From a virus, in the IMG/VR virus record IMGVR_UViG_3300030012_004288, positions 7,857-34,095 of that record: DNA of 26,239 nt. One strand, written 5' to 3'. Shown here one piece after another: positions 1 through 7,698 of this stretch (position 1 is the first letter of the stretch; each line of letters begins with the position of its first letter). The position numbers were made by a program, and so were the translations under genes. Below the pieces are notes generated by a model that searched no databases, was not told where the DNA came from, and saw nothing but the letters and a program-made list of their open reading frames with translations.

Positions 1-180
1 GGAGAAGCAAATTACTCTGGTCTATTCCCGCCCGGAGGTAGAAGCGTTGCAGAAAAAAATCAAGGAACCGCTGTAGGTTCTCCTTCTATTGGAGATCAAC
101 TTAATGGAACAATGTATACTCCATCTCCTCCATACTACTACTTTAGTATGCCGAATGTAACACAAGGATCATGTGGATAA
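1..180 (+). CDS. C-terminal end of a phage structural protein (partial)
   Basis: Frame 1 is open from the window edge to TAA at 178-180, giving 59 residues of an incomplete protein. The visible part is rich in Gly, Pro, Ser, Asn and Tyr (for example PSPPYYYFSMPN) and ends in GSCG. Such composition is usual for surface-exposed tail or fibre proteins. The next gene starts 9 bases downstream and shares the Gly/Asn/Cys flavour, so both probably belong to one virion module. I do not recognise the family and cannot judge its full length because the 5' end is outside the window. Confidence 0.7.
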   Translation, partial: GEANYSGLFPPGGRSVAEKNQGTAVGSPSIGDQLNGTMYTPSPPYYYFSMPNVTQGSCG

Positions 181-189
181 GGAAATTAA

Positions 190-3100
190 ATGAGCAGTAA
201 TAATAGAACTTGTTGTTGTACAAAAAAGAACAAAGCAGAGGTTGTTGAAAGTCTTTCTAGAATTGGAAAGTCATACGAAAATAATTATGGTCTTTGGGCA
301 AATGAAAGTCTTTATGGAGTGGCAGGAACATATACCACCGGTCATTACTTTAAAGATAACCAAAATCTTTGTTTTGGTCCCGTTATTACTGATCAAATGA
401 TAGATGGAGCAGATGCTAGAACGGCTGACGAAACTCCAGTAGGTGGATTGAGTTATGAATCAAATATTACCAGCCTTAATTTTAGAAATGATTCTAAATC
501 AGGTACGGTAAATTTTGCTAACTGTGAAGATTGTTTACGATATCATTTAACTCATGTTAATACATTAGATGGAGATACGTCAAGTCATACTGATTCTGAT
601 GGAGTACAGTTTACCGGATCATACGGTAGATTATATGCTGTTCTTGTACAATGCGATTGCAATGATTACTTTCAGTTTAATCAAAACAATGATGCAGCAG
701 CAGATGGCTCTGGAGGAGGAGCATCAGGTGCTGCTGCTTTTCAAAGATTTGCATGGCCTACTTGTAGAATTGAAGAAACAGCCCCTGATAACAGTCCATA
801 TGCAGTAACCAAAGATTTTTGTCCTACCGGAAGAACAAAAAAAGACCAAGAAAATTTTGATCACAAACAGTATGACGAATCATCAACAACAGTACAAGAT
901 GGTGTTCCTGATGATATGGGACATACTTATTTCTTTGTAGATTACACCCCAATGCTAGAAGAAGTAAGGGACTCCACACACCCTAATTTCTTACCACAAA
1001 ATCAAGGCCAAACGGGAGTTGCTTATAATACACCCAATCATACTTTAGCAAATCCCGGTGATAGTTCTACCAGATCTGTACCAAATAGTACACTAAAAAC
1101 AGCAGGCAAAATAACCTTTGCTTCAGATACAACCTCAAAAACAAACTTAACTCAAAGATTTACTGGAAGCGAAAGTAGAATACCAATTAACTTTTGTAGC
1201 GGAGAACAAAGAGCAAGCACATATTTTAAATTTGATTCTAGTTCTTATAATTCAATAAATAACGGAACTATTCAATTAATTGCTGGAGGAGTAACAAAAA
1301 CCTATACAATAATTAATACAGGATCTCCCAGCGGAACAGAGTTTCTTGCTACAGGAAGTGCTTCTCAGACAGCTATTAATTTTAAAACTGTAGTTGAAGG
1401 ATCAAATGGACACGGATTAGATAAATTAATGGTTGAATTACATGGCGAAGAAGTTTATATTACCCAAACTACTCCGGGGGAAGCCGGAAACACAACAGTA
1501 ACAACAGGTTCTTCTTTTGATAGTACCACTTCAAAAAATGTTACTAATTTCACCGGCGGAACAGATAAGTCAGATAATATGACTACTGCTGGAGATAATA
1601 AAGGAACTTTTGTTGTTATGAAAATAGACCCTGCTCTTGATGAAACATATGATACAAACAGAGCAGCATACAGAGCTTTTAAAGTTGTTGGTTTTTCTCA
1701 GTATAAACCATCTATTCGGGCTAATCATAGTAATGAAGCAGATTCAATAAAAGAAATACCTCTGGGACATATAGACGAAATTCATTTTAGAATGAATCCA
1801 ATTGATTCTGGTGTTTATTATGGAGCAGAATCTGCTATTGCAGAAGCAAACTCTTCTTTTTGTTTTAATCAAGGTGCCTCTAACTCTAATACAGCCCAAT
1901 TAGGAACCGGAACTATTCTAAGTGGACTAAACACAGGAGCAGCCAGTGGCGGAAATAAATGGCAGGGTGGAAACCCCTGCACTAGAAGCTCAGATAATGC
2001 CGCAGATAGTCAGGGCGCGGAAATGACAGTAAGAGATTATGGAGATTTTTGTAAAAATAGCGAGTATCTTCCTGAGTTTATTACAGTTGTAAGAGAATTT
2101 AAATTAGATGATGAAGAAAATCCATGGGCAAATGCCGCTGTATCCGACAAAAGATTTAAAGATTGCTTAGAAGAAGATAATGTATATTCTAATTATAATG
2201 AAACAGAAGATAAAATTTCAAATACGGATCTTACTAACGGAATTAGTGGACCACCTTGGGGAAGAGCAAAAGATCATGGTTTCGATGCAGAAGATGACAA
2301 TGAAACTCATTTAAGATTAGTATTTAAATATAAAAGAAACACAAAAACCACCTGCAATTTAGTATCAGCACAGCCTCTTCCTTTTACAACTGTAGATCCT
2401 ACAAAAGAATATGCATTTGAATGTCCAAAAGAAAATAATGGAGTTGGAACAAGAGGAAGCATTGCTCCTGATGACGTAGAAAACTACATGTGCCATTATT
2501 TTCTTCATAGTATTTCTGATAATCAAGGTGGAATTGTACACTGGAGTACAGATCCAGCAATATATTTAGAAGATACTCAATCTATTGGAGATGCTGGTGT
2601 TTTATTAGATAGAAGATATTTAGTAGACTCTAATGAAGCTTTAACTTCTGCACCAGATGGCACTGGAGAGCTTTTTAATACAGGAGACTCTAGTATACAA
2701 AAACTATTTATTAATAGTTTAATGAAGGACTCCGGGGGACCAAAATATACTATAGAAGAGTGTAGGCGTCAAAATAACTCAAAAACTAGTGCATGTATGA
2801 TAACCCCTAGTTTTAATAGTGTAAATAATCCTTACATCCCATCTGCCTGTCTTAATGAAAACGGAAGCTATTATTCTTATGGAGGATACTTCTTTGGATT
2901 AGGAGGATCTTATGCATTAGGCAGCAATCCTGTTGATCTTTGTGATGATCTTCCCGGTGTAAAATCGGGAACAAGAAATCTTACCGGAGACTATAAACAA
3001 GCCTCATTTGGAGGAATGAGTTTCTGCGAGTTATCAGATGCAAATGATGATGCTAATACAACTGTAATTACACAAAATCCAGAGGGTGTTTATTGTGATC

Positions 3101-5208
3101 AAGCCGAGGCAAATGGCGCAAGCCAAAGACCTTCAACAAAAGACCCTATTGATGCTGGCGGTAGATTTTATGGGAGAACAGCTTATACTGGATTAGGAAT
3201 TCCTAGTTATGCTCCCGATCATTATAATAGTCAGTCAGATTTTAAAGGAATAATTAGAGACTCTTTTGATATTTATCCTTCTGATGGTAAATATAACTAT
3301 AACAAAGTAGCAGATAATGGCGGAAGAGGTAAAAACGCAGGTGGACATACATTTATGCCTACGTTTACTATTGGATTAGCTCACACTTGTTTAGATACAA
3401 AAAAAGACAAGTTAGTTAAAAAAACAGATATTGAACCAAGCTATAATCTTCAGCCCGGAGAAAGAGATGAAATAAATGGAGAAAACTTTAAAAGATTTAG
3501 GTATGAATGCTCAACATATGTAATTCCTGCTGGACTTTATGTATTTAGAATAGAAGAAGCAGACATGTGTTCAGATGATAGCGGTGCAGGAAACTTAAAT
3601 ACAGATTCAGCAAATAACAGATGTGTATTTGGTTTATCAATGCCTATTCCTTCTAGTGTTCATGATGCACACTTTGCAAATACAAATAATAGAATTCATC
3701 CCAGATATTTACAGTGGTGGGAAGGATTTTATAGAAGTTATGCACAACCGGGAAAGAAAACCTTTGCAACTACATTTGAAAACGGAGGCGGAGAAGGAAG
3801 AAAACCACCTGCTGCTTTGGGCGATAAGACCAGTATATTTCATGGTGCTATGCAATGGAGAGACTGTAGAGATGGCAGTGATTTGCAATTAGAAAGTTTT
3901 CATGGTGATACATTATCAAACATAGGAGCATGTGCAGCCGCTAAATTAAATAATCTTATAAACAATCTAACTCTAGTTGGAAAAACAATAAACAAAATTT
4001 GCACACAAGATCAGGGAGATGAACCCTGTCTTTGTGGAGAGTTTAATTGTTCTCCGGGTGGCGGACAATGTGTAGAAGGCCAAGGAAACTTAGGAGAAGG
4101 TTTTGATTTTTGTTGCTCGATTGGAGGCGGAGAGTGTCAGGATGATCCAGATTTTGCTTTTGGTGGTTTTAGTGATCTTAGACTTACATTTAATGGTGAT
4201 CAAATAAGTGGAACAGAAAATGTTAGTCCACCACAGCGAATCAGTTGTAAAGAAGCTATAGCAATATACTTTATAGAAGAAGAAAATAATTCACAGATGG
4301 CACAAGAAGCATGGGAGTCTGAAGATTTTATAAAAGATGGCTTTGGTAATGAAGCACCTTTTTATTGTTGTTTATGTTTAGACGAGGGAGATGACAATGG
4401 CTTAGATTGGTTATCTTGTACTGATCCCAACGGAAGAGGCTTTGACGATCCTTCGGGGGGCGGTGCTGGATGTGTTAGTGTAAATCAATGTTGTGGTAAT
4501 TTAGCTGGTTGCTCAATAGGAGCAAGATATTGGGGACCAGAAATATATCCAACTACAAGCGTTGCAGAAACGCTAGATAGATGGGAAATTAGATCTGGAG
4601 TATGTCCTCCAACTGTTGCTTCTACTTTTACTGGCGGATTGTCTGGTATAACTTCTCAAGAATCTTGGGAACAGATACCCAGATTAGATGGAGTGGCCCA
4701 ACCAATTGGAGGATCTGGATTTAAGGGCAATGATAAAGAAACAACAAGAATAGGAAGATTGTTTTTCCCAAGTCAACATGATAGCCAAGATAATACTCTT
4801 ACCTTTAACTGTGATATGAGATTTATTAAAAATCCAAATCCATATTTATATACTCAGCTTATGTATGATCCAGATGACGGATTTGGTTCTGGCACAGCGG
4901 GAGAATGTGCTTTTTGTCAAAGTGTTACAGAAGCCCCCAGCGGAAATAGAACAGTAGATCTAACAAAATTATACACACAAACATTCTTTGGTAAAAAAGA
5001 ACAATTGACAGGACCAAATGCACCACAAACTCATAACTTTTCTACTACTCATGGATTAATACATGTTTCTTCGTTGGTTGATATGGGATGTTCTGACAGA
5101 GACTATACATCCAAAGGAAATGGAGAATTGGTTTGGAGAGGATCTTTTAGCCAAATTGATTTTAAAGAAATAAAAGATAATCCTAGTTTATCAATTCAAG
5201 GACCATAA
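190..5208 (+). CDS. Large cysteine-containing virion protein, 1672 aa, function unknown
   Basis: The ATG at 190 is preceded by AAGGA (179-183) with a 6-base gap, and the frame is open to TAA at 5208. No signal peptide or membrane segment is visible. The protein is rich in Gly, Asn, Asp, Ser and Thr with many aromatic residues, as in beta-rich surface proteins. It is unusually cysteine-rich: CCC at residues 8-10, CEDC near 112-115, CDC near 155-157, and about 17 cysteines between roughly 1270 and 1450, many in CC or CxC pairs beside Gly-rich turns. Its place beside another structural gene and upstream of terminase and core genes suggests a tail, collar or capsid-decorating component. That role is inference; no catalytic motif or known family was recognised. 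Its size fits large tail or adhesin-like proteins. Confidence 0.85.
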   Translation: MSSNNRTCCCTKKNKAEVVESLSRIGKSYENNYGLWANESLYGVAGTYTTGHYFKDNQNLCFGPVITDQMIDGADARTADETPVGGLSYESNITSLNFRNDSKSGTVNFANCEDCLRYHLTHVNTLDGDTSSHTDSDGVQFTGSYGRLYAVLVQCDCNDYFQFNQNNDAAADGSGGGASGAAAFQRFAWPTCRIEETAPDNSPYAVTKDFCPTGRTKKDQENFDHKQYDESSTTVQDGVPDDMGHTYFFVDYTPMLEEVRDSTHPNFLPQNQGQTGVAYNTPNHTLANPGDSSTRSVPNSTLKTAGKITFASDTTSKTNLTQRFTGSESRIPINFCSGEQRASTYFKFDSSSYNSINNGTIQLIAGGVTKTYTIINTGSPSGTEFLATGSASQTAINFKTVVEGSNGHGLDKLMVELHGEEVYITQTTPGEAGNTTVTTGSSFDSTTSKNVTNFTGGTDKSDNMTTAGDNKGTFVVMKIDPALDETYDTNRAAYRAFKVVGFSQYKPSIRANHSNEADSIKEIPLGHIDEIHFRMNPIDSGVYYGAESAIAEANSSFCFNQGASNSNTAQLGTGTILSGLNTGAASGGNKWQGGNPCTRSSDNAADSQGAEMTVRDYGDFCKNSEYLPEFITVVREFKLDDEENPWANAAVSDKRFKDCLEEDNVYSNYNETEDKISNTDLTNGISGPPWGRAKDHGFDAEDDNETHLRLVFKYKRNTKTTCNLVSAQPLPFTTVDPTKEYAFECPKENNGVGTRGSIAPDDVENYMCHYFLHSISDNQGGIVHWSTDPAIYLEDTQSIGDAGVLLDRRYLVDSNEALTSAPDGTGELFNTGDSSIQKLFINSLMKDSGGPKYTIEECRRQNNSKTSACMITPSFNSVNNPYIPSACLNENGSYYSYGGYFFGLGGSYALGSNPVDLCDDLPGVKSGTRNLTGDYKQASFGGMSFCELSDANDDANTTVITQNPEGVYCDQAEANGASQRPSTKDPIDAGGRFYGRTAYTGLGIPSYAPDHYNSQSDFKGIIRDSFDIYPSDGKYNYNKVADNGGRGKNAGGHTFMPTFTIGLAHTCLDTKKDKLVKKTDIEPSYNLQPGERDEINGENFKRFRYECSTYVIPAGLYVFRIEEADMCSDDSGAGNLNTDSANNRCVFGLSMPIPSSVHDAHFANTNNRIHPRYLQWWEGFYRSYAQPGKKTFATTFENGGGEGRKPPAALGDKTSIFHGAMQWRDCRDGSDLQLESFHGDTLSNIGACAAAKLNNLINNLTLVGKTINKICTQDQGDEPCLCGEFNCSPGGGQCVEGQGNLGEGFDFCCSIGGGECQDDPDFAFGGFSDLRLTFNGDQISGTENVSPPQRISCKEAIAIYFIEEENNSQMAQEAWESEDFIKDGFGNEAPFYCCLCLDEGDDNGLDWLSCTDPNGRGFDDPSGGGAGCVSVNQCCGNLAGCSIGARYWGPEIYPTTSVAETLDRWEIRSGVCPPTVASTFTGGLSGITSQESWEQIPRLDGVAQPIGGSGFKGNDKETTRIGRLFFPSQHDSQDNTLTFNCDMRFIKNPNPYLYTQLMYDPDDGFGSGTAGECAFCQSVTEAPSGNRTVDLTKLYTQTFFGKKEQLTGPNAPQTHNFSTTHGLIHVSSLVDMGCSDRDYTSKGNGELVWRGSFSQIDFKEIKDNPSLSIQGP

Positions 5209-5219
5209 AGGAGAATAAA

Positions 5220-5510
5220 ATGAAGGCAGTAGGAGTATTTGTTTTTTTTGATCCTGAAACAGGAGAAAAGAGAAAAGTCAAAACCCAAGTAAATGATGAT
5301 TACTCAATTCATGCTTTTTATGATGACCCAGTTTCAGTTAATACAAATGTTTATGTTTCCAAAAAGCCCAAAAAACAAATAAAACTGGGTGATTGGGTTA
5401 AAAAGACAATTGACTTTTTAACGTATAAACAAGTAAAACCATGCAATGTATGCAAACAAAGACAAGCCTTGTTAAATAGGCTTACAACAAAGGAGAAGGT
5501 AAATGGATAA
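5220..5510 (+). CDS. Small hypothetical protein with C-terminal CxxC motif, 96 aa
   Basis: A strong AAGGAG (5208-5213) sits 6 bases before ATG 5220. The N-terminal half (VGVFVFFDPETG, then KVKTQVNDD) reads like a small beta-rich fold. The C-terminus has PCNVCKQRQALLNRL, a CxxCxxR pattern followed by Leu/Asn that I have seen at the ends of many small tailed-phage proteins and that could bind zinc. The gene lies between the large virion protein and the terminase small-subunit-like gene, with its last 8 bases overlapping the next start. Function unknown. Confidence 0.75.
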   Translation: MKAVGVFVFFDPETGEKRKVKTQVNDDYSIHAFYDDPVSVNTNVYVSKKPKKQIKLGDWVKKTIDFLTYKQVKPCNVCKQRQALLNRLTTKEKVNG

Positions 5511-5715
5511 TAAACCATCAAAACTTCAGGATATGCTTTTTGAAGCTCTTATCAGAGATTTAGAAGATCCTAGTAAGTGTACCCCCGGTCTTTATCAGGT
5601 TGTTCGCGGTGTAGTGAATGATAATCGAGAAGAAGCGGGATCTATCTCAAAAGAACATCTCAGGGCTGTAGAAGAAAAAATTTCTGAAGCAGTCCCATTT
5701 AAATTCGGGAGCTAA
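5503..5715 (+). CDS. Probable terminase small subunit (T7 gp18-like), 70 aa
   Basis: The 70-residue acidic, helical protein contains DLEDPSKCTPGLYQVVRG followed by VVNDNREEAG. This matches the general pattern of T7-type DNA maturase A and small terminase subunits, where a short helix rich in L/D is followed by a 'SPxLYxxI' segment. Small subunits recognise the packaging site and hand DNA to the large subunit, whose gene (7699) lies 2 kb downstream. The ATG overlaps the preceding gene by 8 bases, and AAGGAG lies just upstream (about 5490-5495). At 70 residues it is slightly shorter than T7 gp18 (89). The assignment rests on motif memory and context. Confidence 0.55.
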   Translation: MDNKPSKLQDMLFEALIRDLEDPSKCTPGLYQVVRGVVNDNREEAGSISKEHLRAVEEKISEAVPFKFGS

Positions 5716-5717
5716 AA

Positions 5718-5900
5718 ATGGAAATGTCTAACTTCGGGGGTTTTTTACAAATTCTAATTGGATTAGGTATTGTAGCAAATCTATGGAAGATTCAACGCGA
5801 GTTAGGAGAACTTGCTGTTACTTTATCTGGTCTTAAAGGAATTGTAGAAGATCACGAAGAGAGACTAAGAGAGATGGAGAAAAACAATGCCAACAAATAA
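5718..5900 (+). CDS. Small membrane protein with coiled coil (holin- or spanin-like), 60 aa
   Basis: One hydrophobic segment spans residues about 5-22 (GGFLQILIGLGIVANLW). It is followed by a charged heptad-like helix ending in DHEERLREMEKNN. A single N-terminal membrane helix plus a cytoplasmic coiled coil is common in small phage holins and in haemolysin XhlA-like proteins. GGGAG at 5707-5711 supports ATG 5718 rather than the second ATG at 5724. The last 14 bases overlap the next small gene. A second protein of the same design is encoded at 24975. A lysis role is plausible, but no endolysin is visible nearby. Confidence 0.65.
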   Translation: MEMSNFGGFLQILIGLGIVANLWKIQRELGELAVTLSGLKGIVEDHEERLREMEKNNANK

Positions 5901-6012
5901 GTTTAAGTGTGCCTGTGGAGTGACCACGAGAAAAACAGGAGCTTCCGCCACAAAAGCCTTATTTAAGAAAACCAAAGGAGCAAACACCAATGCCAACAAA
6001 AAGAAAAGGTAA
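5887..6012 (+). CDS. Tiny basic protein, 41 aa
   Basis: ATG 5887 follows GGAG at about 5876-5879 and the frame runs to TAA at 6010-6012. The product is Lys/Thr-rich with a CAC pair at residues 8-10 and ends in NANKKKR. It overlaps the preceding gene by 14 bases and the following one by 23 bases, consistent with translational coupling. Its initiation region (AATGCCAACAAA) is repeated at the start of the next gene. It is short enough that expression is inferred from the ribosome site and the unbroken overlap pattern. Function unknown; charge suggests nucleic-acid contact. Confidence 0.5.
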   Translation: MPTNKFKCACGVTTRKTGASATKALFKKTKGANTNANKKKR

Positions 6013-6286
6013 AGGCATGAAGGGCATGTCAATTAAAAGTGGCGATAAGCGTCCTACTAAAAAGGGCGCAGGAATGACAGCCAAGGGTGTTGCTAAGTAT
6101 AGAAGACAAAACCCCGGATCTAAACTTAAAACTGCGGTAACAGAAAAAAACCCCAAAGGAAAAAGAGCCAAGCGAAGAAAAAGCTATTGCGCTAGATCTA
6201 AAGGGCAAATGAAACAACATGGTGTTAATTGTAAAAAAACCCCAAACAAAAGATTATGTCAAGCCCGAAGAAGATGGAGGTGCTAA
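5990..6286 (+). CDS. Small very basic cysteine protein, 98 aa (marine-phage family)
   Basis: GGAG near 5979 precedes ATG 5990. The product is extremely Lys/Arg-rich. Residues about 32-70 (VAKYRRQNPGSKLKTAV, then KRAKRRKSYCARS) match a motif I recall from many cyanophage and pelagic-phage small proteins. It ends in ARRRWRC, as those proteins do. Four cysteines (67, 81, 90, 98) could form a zinc site. The family is of unknown function as far as I know; copies elsewhere occur alone or fused into longer proteins. DNA binding or virion packaging is inference from charge and position upstream of the terminase. Confidence 0.8.
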   Translation: MPTKRKGKGMKGMSIKSGDKRPTKKGAGMTAKGVAKYRRQNPGSKLKTAVTEKNPKGKRAKRRKSYCARSKGQMKQHGVNCKKTPNKRLCQARRRWRC

Positions 6287-6463
6287 ATGGCTAAAAGAAA
6301 AAAGAAAGCAACAAAATCAGGTGGAAGCAAAAAGGATGCTTGCTACCATAAAGTAAAAAGTAGATATACAAAATGGCCCTCTGCCTACGCTTCTGGCGCA
6401 CTTGTTAAGTGCCGTAAAGTTGGTGCAGCTAACTGGGGAAATAAATCTAAAGGAAAGAAGTAA
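6287..6463 (+). CDS. Small basic protein with DACYHKV/WPSAYASGAL motif, 58 aa
   Basis: This gene is only 58 codons. It starts at ATG 6287 immediately after the previous stop and ends at TAA 6461-6463, overlapping the next ATG as TAATG. The core DACYHKVKSRY...WPSAYASGALVKCRKVGAANWG is a very conserved motif that I recognise from marine tailed phages, where it appears both as tiny proteins and as a domain in larger ones. Two cysteines (19 and 42) are conserved in that motif. The ends are poly-Lys. Function is not known to me; the strong conservation makes it a convincing real gene despite its size. Confidence 0.8.
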   Translation: MAKRKKKATKSGGSKKDACYHKVKSRYTKWPSAYASGALVKCRKVGAANWGNKSKGKK

Positions 6464-6687
6464 TGGCTAAAGAAGGACTAAGAAAGTGGTTCGGCAGAAA
6501 TAAAGGCAAGGGCTGGGTGGACTGTAAAACAGGAAAGCCTTGTGGAAGAAAATCTGCTAAAGGCGGAAGTAAAAGACCATACCCAGCATGTCGGCCAACA
6601 AAAGCACAATGTACTTCTGCTAAGAATCGTAAAAAAGGTCCAGCCCGTATTTCTTGGCAAAAGAAAAAAAAGAGCAAAAAGAAATGA
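6463..6687 (+). CDS. Small basic four-cysteine protein, 74 aa
   Basis: The start at 6463 overlaps the preceding stop (TAATG). The middle shows GWVDCKTGKPCGRKS and YPACRPTKAQC, placing cysteines at 21, 27, 43 and 50, a spacing compatible with a small zinc-binding knuckle. The flanks are Lys/Arg-rich, ending in a poly-Lys tail. I recall the same VDCKTGKPCGR...ACRPT pattern from marine phage small proteins of unknown function. It is part of the seven-gene basic cluster, translationally coupled on both sides. A nucleic-acid-binding role is inferred, not shown. Confidence 0.75.
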   Translation: MAKEGLRKWFGRNKGKGWVDCKTGKPCGRKSAKGGSKRPYPACRPTKAQCTSAKNRKKGPARISWQKKKKSKKK

Positions 6688-7016
6688 AACGAAAAGATCC
6701 ACCAAAAGGCACAGGCAAAAAACCAAAGGGTTCTGGTCGCAGATTGTATACCGACGAAAATCCAAAAGATACTGTTCCTGTTAAGTTTAGCAGCGTAAGT
6801 GATATTAAAAAAACACTAGGTCAAGCTAGTTTTAAATCTAAGTCTCATAAAAGACAATCTCAAATTATTAATCTTATTGAACAACGATCAAGAGTTGCTA
6901 AATCAAGAACAAAAGATCCCGCTAAAAAGAAAAGTTTAACTGCTGCTCATTCTTATATTTCTAAAAAGAAAGAAGCAAGTAAACGTAAAACCCAACAAAT
7001 GAGGAAAAAGAAATGA
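6684..7016 (+). CDS. Basic protein with RLYTDENPKDTVPVKF motif, 110 aa
   Basis: I choose ATG 6684, which overlaps the upstream TGA as ATGA. An in-frame ATG at 6654 would add ten residues but lies inside the previous gene without a better ribosome site. The product carries RRLYTDENPKDTVPVKF, then a segment with SHKRQSQIINLIEQR and a helical Lys-rich tail. These motifs recur together in small marine-phage proteins and in fusions. It ends with ATGA overlapping the next gene. Cysteine-free, unlike most cluster members. Function unknown. Confidence 0.75.
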   Translation: MKRKDPPKGTGKKPKGSGRRLYTDENPKDTVPVKFSSVSDIKKTLGQASFKSKSHKRQSQIINLIEQRSRVAKSRTKDPAKKKSLTAAHSYISKKKEASKRKTQQMRKKK

Positions 7017-7123
7017 AAAAACTATCACCAAAACAAAAGAAAATTGCATCTAAAGCAGCCCCTAAAAACAAAATTACTGGTGCTGATTTTAAAGCACTTA
7101 AGAAAAAGAAAGCTAAAAAATAA
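7013..7123 (+). CDS. Tiny basic protein, 36 aa
   Basis: The start at 7013 overlaps the previous stop (ATGA), and the TAA at 7121-7123 overlaps the next start (TAATG). The 36-residue product contains LSPKQKKIASKAAPKNKITG followed by ADFKAL and a poly-Lys end. 'Pro-rich start, then KITGADFKAL' is a short motif I recall in phage small proteins, which together with perfect coupling argues this is a real gene. Function unknown. Confidence 0.65.
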   Translation: MKKLSPKQKKIASKAAPKNKITGADFKALKKKKAKK

Positions 7124-7365
7124 TGGGAACTTCTAAGTCTTCTAAAAACTATAAAAAAAATCCAGCGTCCCGAAAGAAAAGGGTTAAAGCTCAAGCTAAG
7201 ATTAATAGAAGACCAGAAGAAAAAAAAAGAAGAGCCAGTTTAAATAAAGAGCGCAGAAAAAGAGGCATCTACGGAAAAGGCGGAAAAGATATTAGCCACC
7301 GAAAGGATGGAAGTGTCTTCTTAGAGTCGCCGAGAAAAAATCGCGCTAGAAAAGGCAAGGCATGA
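7123..7365 (+). CDS. Small basic protein with KNPASRKK / GNGKDxSH-type motif, 80 aa
   Basis: Starts at 7123 (TAATG overlap) and ends in ATGA overlap with the membrane-protein gene at 7362. It is Lys/Arg-rich and predicted mostly helical, with KNPASRKKRVKAQ, LNKERRKRGIYG, then DISHRKDGSVFLESPRKNRARKG. The last pattern (Gly-rich turn, 'SH', then 'ES..KNR.R') resembles small proteins in other marine tailed phages, where the function is uncharacterised. No cysteines. It closes the run of seven basic proteins. Confidence 0.75.
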   Translation: MGTSKSSKNYKKNPASRKKRVKAQAKINRRPEEKKRRASLNKERRKRGIYGKGGKDISHRKDGSVFLESPRKNRARKGKA

Positions 7366-7697
7366 GTAATTCTAAAGAAAAACATATTTGTGAATATTGT
7401 AATAAAAAAGAAGCCGATCATTTACAGTACGAATTAACTCAGTGCCAAAAAGCAAATAAAGCTAAAGATCAAAAAATACAAAAATTAGATAAAAAGATTT
7501 TTATTCTATTATGTATTGTTATTGGCATTGGAGCGGTGTTTGGAAAAGAAGCATTAGACAGTATCGTTGCTTGGTTAGAAACAATAAACTCTGTAAAATC
7601 CCAAGTAGATAATTTAACTGCCGCAGATATACCGGGTCCGGGTGCGTTGTGTGTATTAGCATGTACTCCGTTAATGGTCAGACCGAGAAGGAAATAA
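7362..7697 (+). CDS. Membrane protein with N-terminal CxxC, coiled coil and PEP-CTERM-like tail, 111 aa
   Basis: The N-terminus has HICEYC (C10, C13) with H20 and C28 following, a possible zinc site. A charged helix (about 30-45) leads to a membrane segment at about 46-60 (IFILLCIVIGIGAVF). A linker then precedes IPGPGALCVLACTPLMVRPRRK at residues 90-111: a Pro-Gly-Pro motif, a short hydrophobic stretch and a basic end. This resembles the PEP-CTERM sorting signal of bacterial exported proteins, especially variants with PGPGAL. PEP-CTERM substrates normally have a signal peptide, which is absent here, so the resemblance may be fortuitous. Alternatives are a holin or inner-membrane spanin. It sits directly before the terminase gene. 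Confidence 0.65.
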   Translation: MSNSKEKHICEYCNKKEADHLQYELTQCQKANKAKDQKIQKLDKKIFILLCIVIGIGAVFGKEALDSIVAWLETINSVKSQVDNLTAADIPGPGALCVLACTPLMVRPRRK

Positions 7698-7698
7698 T

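Noticed and set aside
569-808. Plus-strand 79-aa frame inside the 1672-aa gene
   Set aside because: Out-of-frame overlap with no ribosome site; the host gene's frame continues unbroken across it.
6542-6784. Plus-strand 80-aa frame overlapping two basic genes
   Set aside because: It bridges two well-supported coupled genes in another frame and shows no motif.
5959-7194. Minus-strand open frames opposite the basic small-protein cluster
   Set aside because: They are Leu/Phe/Ser-rich mirror images of Lys/Arg-rich plus-strand genes with conserved motifs, and lack ribosome sites.
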